The position numbers were made by a program, and so were the translations under genes. Below, piece by piece: positions 61,101 through 64,000 of a DNA stretch of 64,000 bases. The notes below the pieces were generated by a model, which was given only the letters and a program-made list of their open reading frames with translations, was not told the DNA's origin and did not search any database. Where the stretch lies: NCBI RefSeq assembly GCF_002483305.1, contig NZ_DLHQ01000025.1:96519-160518 (forward strand), written 5' to 3'. Source of the DNA: Brevundimonas sp. UBA7664. Lineage in GTDB: Bacteria > Pseudomonadota > Alphaproteobacteria > Caulobacterales > Caulobacteraceae. Position 1 is the first letter of the stretch. The number at the start of each line of letters is the position of its first letter.

Positions 61101-61604
61101 CAGATCCTCGCGCGCCGCGTGGGACAGGGCCACGGCGGCCTCGTTCTCCAGCACCTTGAAGGCGGGCGAGACGCCGGCCTCGATGGGGAAGCGGCGCAGC
61201 AGTTTTTCGCAGAAGGCGTGGATGGTCTGGATCTTCAGCCCGCCGGGCGTCTCCAGCGCGCGGGCGAACAGGCGGCGGGCCTCCTTCAGGTCGGCGGGCT
61301 TGAGGCCGGCGGGATCGCGGCCGTCGAGCTTGACCAGATCGCCGGACAGTTCGGCGTCGTCCATGACCGCCCAGCGGCCCAGCTTCTCGAACAGCCGCGC
61401 CTGCATCTCGGCGGCGGCGGCCTTGGTGTAGGTGACGCAGAGGATCTCGCCGGGCGGGGCCTTTTGCAGCAGCAGCCGGGCCACGCGGTCCACCAGGGTG
61501 GTGGTCTTGCCCGAGCCGGCGTTGGCGGTGACGAAGACCGACCGGCCCGGATCGGCGGCGGCGGTCTGGTGGGCGCGGGCCTGGTCCAGCGGTGAGAGGG
61601 TCAT
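58107..61604 (-). CDS. addA: Double-strand break repair helicase-nuclease subunit AddA
   Basis: A 1165-residue UvrD-type helicase fused to a RecB-type nuclease. Walker A is FVTANAGSGKTTTLVDRVAR near residue 27. VLVDEAQDTAPDQW (Walker B) lies near 395, with DEKQSIYSFQGA after it. VRVMTVHGAKGLEAPVVILP is helicase motif V. LRLLYVALTRARDRL is motif VI. The C-terminal PD-(D/E)XK nuclease has VLVVDYKTNRPAPDRIED near 1110. The start is the ATG at 61604, overlapping the addB stop as ATGA. It pairs with AddB for double-strand break resection. Confidence 0.95.
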   Translation of the reverse strand: MTLSPLDQARAHQTAAADPGRSVFVTANAGSGKTTTLVDRVARLLLQKAPPGEILCVTYTKAAAAEMQARLFEKLGRWAVMDDAELSGDLVKLDGRDPAGLKPADLKEARRLFARALETPGGLKIQTIHAFCEKLLRRFPIEAGVSPAFKVLENEAAVALSHAAREDLAREALKDVEGPVGLAYSHFAVELDWKAFHALLAMIEAERGKLVAYVDRVASGAAPGPYILAGVSPDETPAAIERDFLNWLDPAAWRAAADGFATGSTNDQKIATLMRDAVPPHSSLAAMKALFIDSKGEARTKFGTKSAPAGAAGYLDSVSLKYCAVLDRMRAARVADDTVKALTLAKAHAAFYESAKARQGALDFSDLVVRTVDLLTKRSTAAWVLFKLDGGIEHVLVDEAQDTAPDQWAIFKALTEEFFAGEGAPRRGETVPRIPRTVFAVGDEKQSIYSFQGARPERLRQEAQAYEALARGAGRPFEEVPLDTSFRSTEEVLAFVDAAFEGPERTRALVGASGDIPTHHPARVGEHGAIDLWPLFHDPATPDREAWNAPVDKEDARSGRKQLAQALAREIRAQVEAGTVVHDHKVDEGLRPARWGDFLVLVRRRDALFEEIIRALKAEAVPVAGADRLKLSSHIVFDDLIAVARFVLYPDDDLSLAEVLRSPFCDVSDFGDPHSLYPLADKEARAGRTLWRELQQRADDQPQWRRARDFVQAALDARDRDPFAFFSSLLNRVDDTGITGRARILARLGREAEEAIDETLAQVLAAEGRGGVDLETCVSLLEAADVEVKREMEGARDEVRVMTVHGAKGLEAPVVILPDTTSRAKPQGPTLMPAADDDGSEGEGWLMCPGSAKDDCPASKAAREARIARADAESLRLLYVALTRARDRLVIMGRALRRSDTGFEPGSWWDVIAGTFDRLGEDEPLNVRGINDGVRRFGVDPERLLAGTIGRARSIVVPAWARTAPAADSAARFASPSKMDETIRIPAPSPLATAAGPGAPLGRFRRGNLIHRLLERLPEIAVTDRSDAAARILSRERDLDDAQRAEMIDAAFRVLDDARFAPVFGAGSRSEVALTGSVGDVPISGRMDRLVVTPDRVLVVDYKTNRPAPDRIEDADPAYVAQLAVYAAVLRVLYPDRAVEAALVWTDGPRLMAVPQTMMDAALSG

Positions 61605-64000
61605 TCGGCGGCCTCGTCCTCGCCGCCGACGACGTGCCATTCCCAGACCCGGGCCAGATGGTCGTAGTTGCCGCCGAAATTGCCCATGAACTGGGGCGCG
61701 GCCCAGGACACATAGGGCCGGGCCTCGTCGTCGAAGGCGGCGACGCCGTCGACCAGCCGGGCCAGTTCGCGCTCGGCCAATTCCGCGGCGGTCAGGGGCT
61801 GGTTGCGGGTGACCTTGCCGACGTCGACGGCCTCGCCCGGAGTCTTGCGGCCGGTGACCTTGACGTAGAGCAGCTCGGACGCCGGCGTCGGCGGGGCGTC
61901 GGCGAAGCCGCCGTCGGCGAGGATGGCGGCGGTCAGGGTCAGCTGCGGCGCGAAGCCTTGTGCGACCTGTTTGGCGCTGGGGGTCGATCCGGTCTTGAAG
62001 TCGATCACGGCCGCGCCGTCAGCATCGAGCTCGATACGGTCGGCTTTCGCGGTCAGGGTGAAGGGTCCGAAGGGGGCGCCGAAGGTCATCTGGCCGGTCT
62101 GTTCGATCAGCAGGGTGGCGCCGCGCGCCCGGCGCTCAGCCTCCCAGCCGGCCAGCCAGACGGCGCAGTTGCGGGCCAGCGGGGTCTCGCGGGCCATGGC
62201 GTGATCCTCGAAGCCGGCGGCGTCGAGCTCCTCGCGCAGGAAGCCTTCGATCTGGTCGGCGCAGTCCTCGGGCAGGGCGTCGGGCCAGGACACGACGACG
62301 CGCTCAATGGCCCGGTGGACCGCATTGCCGCGCGCCATGGCCTCGGCAGAGGCGCCGGGCCGGTCGAGCTTCTGCAGGCCGAGGATGCGCTGGGCGTAGA
62401 CGGCGTACGGATCGCGGACCCAGCGCTCGATGCCGGTGACCGGCAGCTGACGTGGCCGACGACGGACAGGCGGGGTCGGGGCTGGACGGCGGGCGTAGCG
62501 CGGCGGTCCCGGTGGCGGGACATCCAGCGCGCGGGCGGTCTCGACCGGGTTGGACGGCCGTTCAAGGACGATGGGCGTGGCCGGGGCGTCGGCCCCGCGG
62601 GTCAGCATCTCCAGCCGCCACAGCCAGCGCGACCGGACGGCGGGTTGACCGCCGCGACGCTCTGAGTGGACCAGGATGGCCTCGTCGGCGCAGGCGGCCT
62701 GGACGAAGTCCTGGGCGGTCTGGCCGAGGCGGCGCTCGGGCGGCGGCAGGCCGAGGGTCTGGCGCATGGGCCGCGACAGGAAGGGATCGGTCGGGGCGGC
62801 GTTGGGCCAGACGCCCTCTTCCAGCCCGGCGAGGATCATACGGTCGGCGCGCACCAGCCGGGCCTCGATGGCGCCGAGGATGCGCAGGCGCGGCTGGTTG
62901 GCCCCGCCGGTGCGGACGGTCTCCTCAGTCAACAGGCTCCGGATCAGGTCGGCGAACTCGGCACGCGACACGAGGCCCAGCGACGCGCCGCCCGCGATCA
63001 GGCCGGACAGCAGCGCAGCGGCGGCCTCGCCGTCGGGGCCGGCCCAGGCGTCCTGACCGGCGAGGGCCTCGATCAATCCGGTCAGGGCGCGGGCGGCGGC
63101 GTCCAGCGGGGCGTCGGGCGTGAAGGGGGCGAGGGCGTCGGCGGACAGGGCCTCGAGCCGGTCGACCAGGGTCCCGGCGGCGGCCAGCCGGGCGCGCGTC
63201 CCGTCTGACGGAGCCTTGCCGTCGTCGCGGGGTTCGCCGGCCTTGAGCAGGGCGCGGCGCAGGCGGGGCCAGTCGCGGTGGCGGGGGCCGCGCAAGGCAT
63301 GGTGTTCGAGGGCGCGCAGGGCGGCCGCGGCGTCGGTCCCGCCGAGGTCGAGCCGGGTCAGCGGGTGTTTGAGCAGGCCGAGCAGGGCGTGGGGGTCGAG
63401 CGGCGCGGCCACGAAACGGACGGCGAGGTCGATCAGCCGGCCCGCGTCCATCCGCGACAGCGGCTGGCCGGAGGAGACGTCGGCGACGACGCCCCAGCGC
63501 TCCAGCCGGGCGGCGACGCGGCGGCCCAGCGCCAGGTCCGGGGTGACGAGGGCGCAGGTCCGGCCCGGCGTCTCCAGCGTCTCGCGCATCATCAGGGCGA
63601 GGGCGGCGGCGGCGTCCTCTTCGGCGCGGACGGTCACCACCGACAGGCCCTCCAGGCCTTGGGCGATGGGGTCGGCGGACTGTTCGTGAAAGGCGTCGGC
63701 GCGCAGTGCGCTTATCACCGTGCGCCAGTCATCGGTGGCGTCGGCGGGGCGGAGGGCTTCGTTGATCAACCGCTGGCGGGCGCGCCCGCGCGCCCCGGCG
63801 ACGGGATCTTCGACGGGCTGGAACCACGGACGGACGGCCTCGCGTTCGGCGCGCGCCTTCAACAGCCGCCAGAGGGCGTTCTGGGGATGCTGCTCGTTGT
63901 CGCCGAGCGTGGCCCAGACCGCCGGGTCGAGCTCGCGGTCGAGGCCGGGCAGGACGACGCAGCCGCGCGGGGCGGCGGCGACGGCGGCCAGCACATCGGC
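61601..64000 (-). CDS. addB: Double-strand break repair protein AddB, C-terminal 799 residues (runs off the right edge)
   Basis: The frame is open from the right edge to the stop at 61601, so the N-terminus is missing. It ends with a RecB-type nuclease domain: DRIELDADGAAVIDFKTGST, then the QLTLTAAILAD segment. Before it, VTPDLALGRRVAARLERWGV and SGQPLSRMDAGRLIDLAVRFV are inactivated-helicase parts typical of AddB. GLEEGVWPNAAPTDPFLSRPMRQ is a conserved segment. An in-frame GTG at 63994 is internal, not the start. Its stop overlaps addA as ATGA. Confidence 0.93.
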   Translation of the reverse strand, partial: ADVLAAVAAAPRGCVVLPGLDRELDPAVWATLGDNEQHPQNALWRLLKARAEREAVRPWFQPVEDPVAGARGRARQRLINEALRPADATDDWRTVISALRADAFHEQSADPIAQGLEGLSVVTVRAEEDAAAALALMMRETLETPGRTCALVTPDLALGRRVAARLERWGVVADVSSGQPLSRMDAGRLIDLAVRFVAAPLDPHALLGLLKHPLTRLDLGGTDAAAALRALEHHALRGPRHRDWPRLRRALLKAGEPRDDGKAPSDGTRARLAAAGTLVDRLEALSADALAPFTPDAPLDAAARALTGLIEALAGQDAWAGPDGEAAAALLSGLIAGGASLGLVSRAEFADLIRSLLTEETVRTGGANQPRLRILGAIEARLVRADRMILAGLEEGVWPNAAPTDPFLSRPMRQTLGLPPPERRLGQTAQDFVQAACADEAILVHSERRGGQPAVRSRWLWRLEMLTRGADAPATPIVLERPSNPVETARALDVPPPGPPRYARRPAPTPPVRRRPRQLPVTGIERWVRDPYAVYAQRILGLQKLDRPGASAEAMARGNAVHRAIERVVVSWPDALPEDCADQIEGFLREELDAAGFEDHAMARETPLARNCAVWLAGWEAERRARGATLLIEQTGQMTFGAPFGPFTLTAKADRIELDADGAAVIDFKTGSTPSAKQVAQGFAPQLTLTAAILADGGFADAPPTPASELLYVKVTGRKTPGEAVDVGKVTRNQPLTAAELAERELARLVDGVAAFDDEARPYVSWAAPQFMGNFGGNYDHLARVWEWHVVGGEDEAAE

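Noticed and set aside
58572..61595. A thousand-codon plus-strand open frame antisense to addA
   Set aside because: It mirrors the addA coding sequence, has no recognisable motif and no ribosome site; addA is complete.

Overview
The window is a gene-dense, very GC-rich (about 70%) stretch of bacterial chromosome, best read as an alphaproteobacterium of the family Caulobacteraceae (a Brevundimonas- or Caulobacter-like organism). The reasons are the base composition, the gene orders ftsK-lolA-xthA, glnD-murJ-trpS and trpF-trpB-trpA-accD-folC / trxA-addA-addB, and a lipoprotein of the CC0125/CC1285 type. The genus is an inference from these signs. I see 61 supportable protein genes. Two are cut by the window ends: a lipoprotein at the left and addB at the right. 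I see no tRNA, rRNA, CRISPR array, prophage or intact insertion sequence.

Layout. 1-9.1 kb: a lipoprotein fragment, an SLC13-type permease, xthA, a LolA-like carrier, the DNA translocase ftsK, a ubiquinone-type hydroxylase, and the operon cnoX - Lon-N-domain protein - Trm112-like protein. 9.1-16.6 kb: rpe coupled to a heparinase-like gene, OsmC, a dienelactone-hydrolase-like gene, purH, a secreted S33 peptidase and a prolyl-tRNA deacylase. 16.6-24.8 kb: envelope and accessory genes of unknown role, including two pairs of small secreted proteins, mixed with argG, htpX and a DUF1674 gene. 24.8-31.5 kb: pyrF, marC, an orphan gene, an SDR/Rrf2 pair, kup and an RsmB-type methyltransferase. 31.5-40.8 kb: glnD and the coupled murJ-trpS-PCuAC-like series, a CAP-domain protein and mutS. 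40.8-49.9 kb: a DUF4328 membrane protein, a cobalamin riboswitch with its btuB-type receptor, a degenerate aldo/keto reductase, recQ, a serine hydrolase and two rRNA-modification genes. 49.9-64 kb: a FAD oxidoreductase, a Phd/VapC toxin-antitoxin pair, the trpFBA-accD-folC operon, trxA and addAB.

Genes are packed with 1-4 base start/stop overlaps (ATGA, GTGA, TTGA, TGATG), so translational coupling is common. Most of the window is housekeeping. The accessory material of most interest is: (i) two tandem, divergent secreted paralogues inserted between trpB and trpA; (ii) a toxin-antitoxin module whose toxin stop overlaps the trpF start; (iii) two adjacent Gly/Tyr-rich secreted proteins sharing a Cys-Gly-Cys tail motif, one with an alternating Asn ladder; (iv) an aldo/keto reductase lacking the whole catalytic tetrad; and (v) a related hairpin at two convergent gene junctions.

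The only gene-free stretch over 300 bases is 41564-41937. It holds the cobalamin riboswitch and a structured expression platform.
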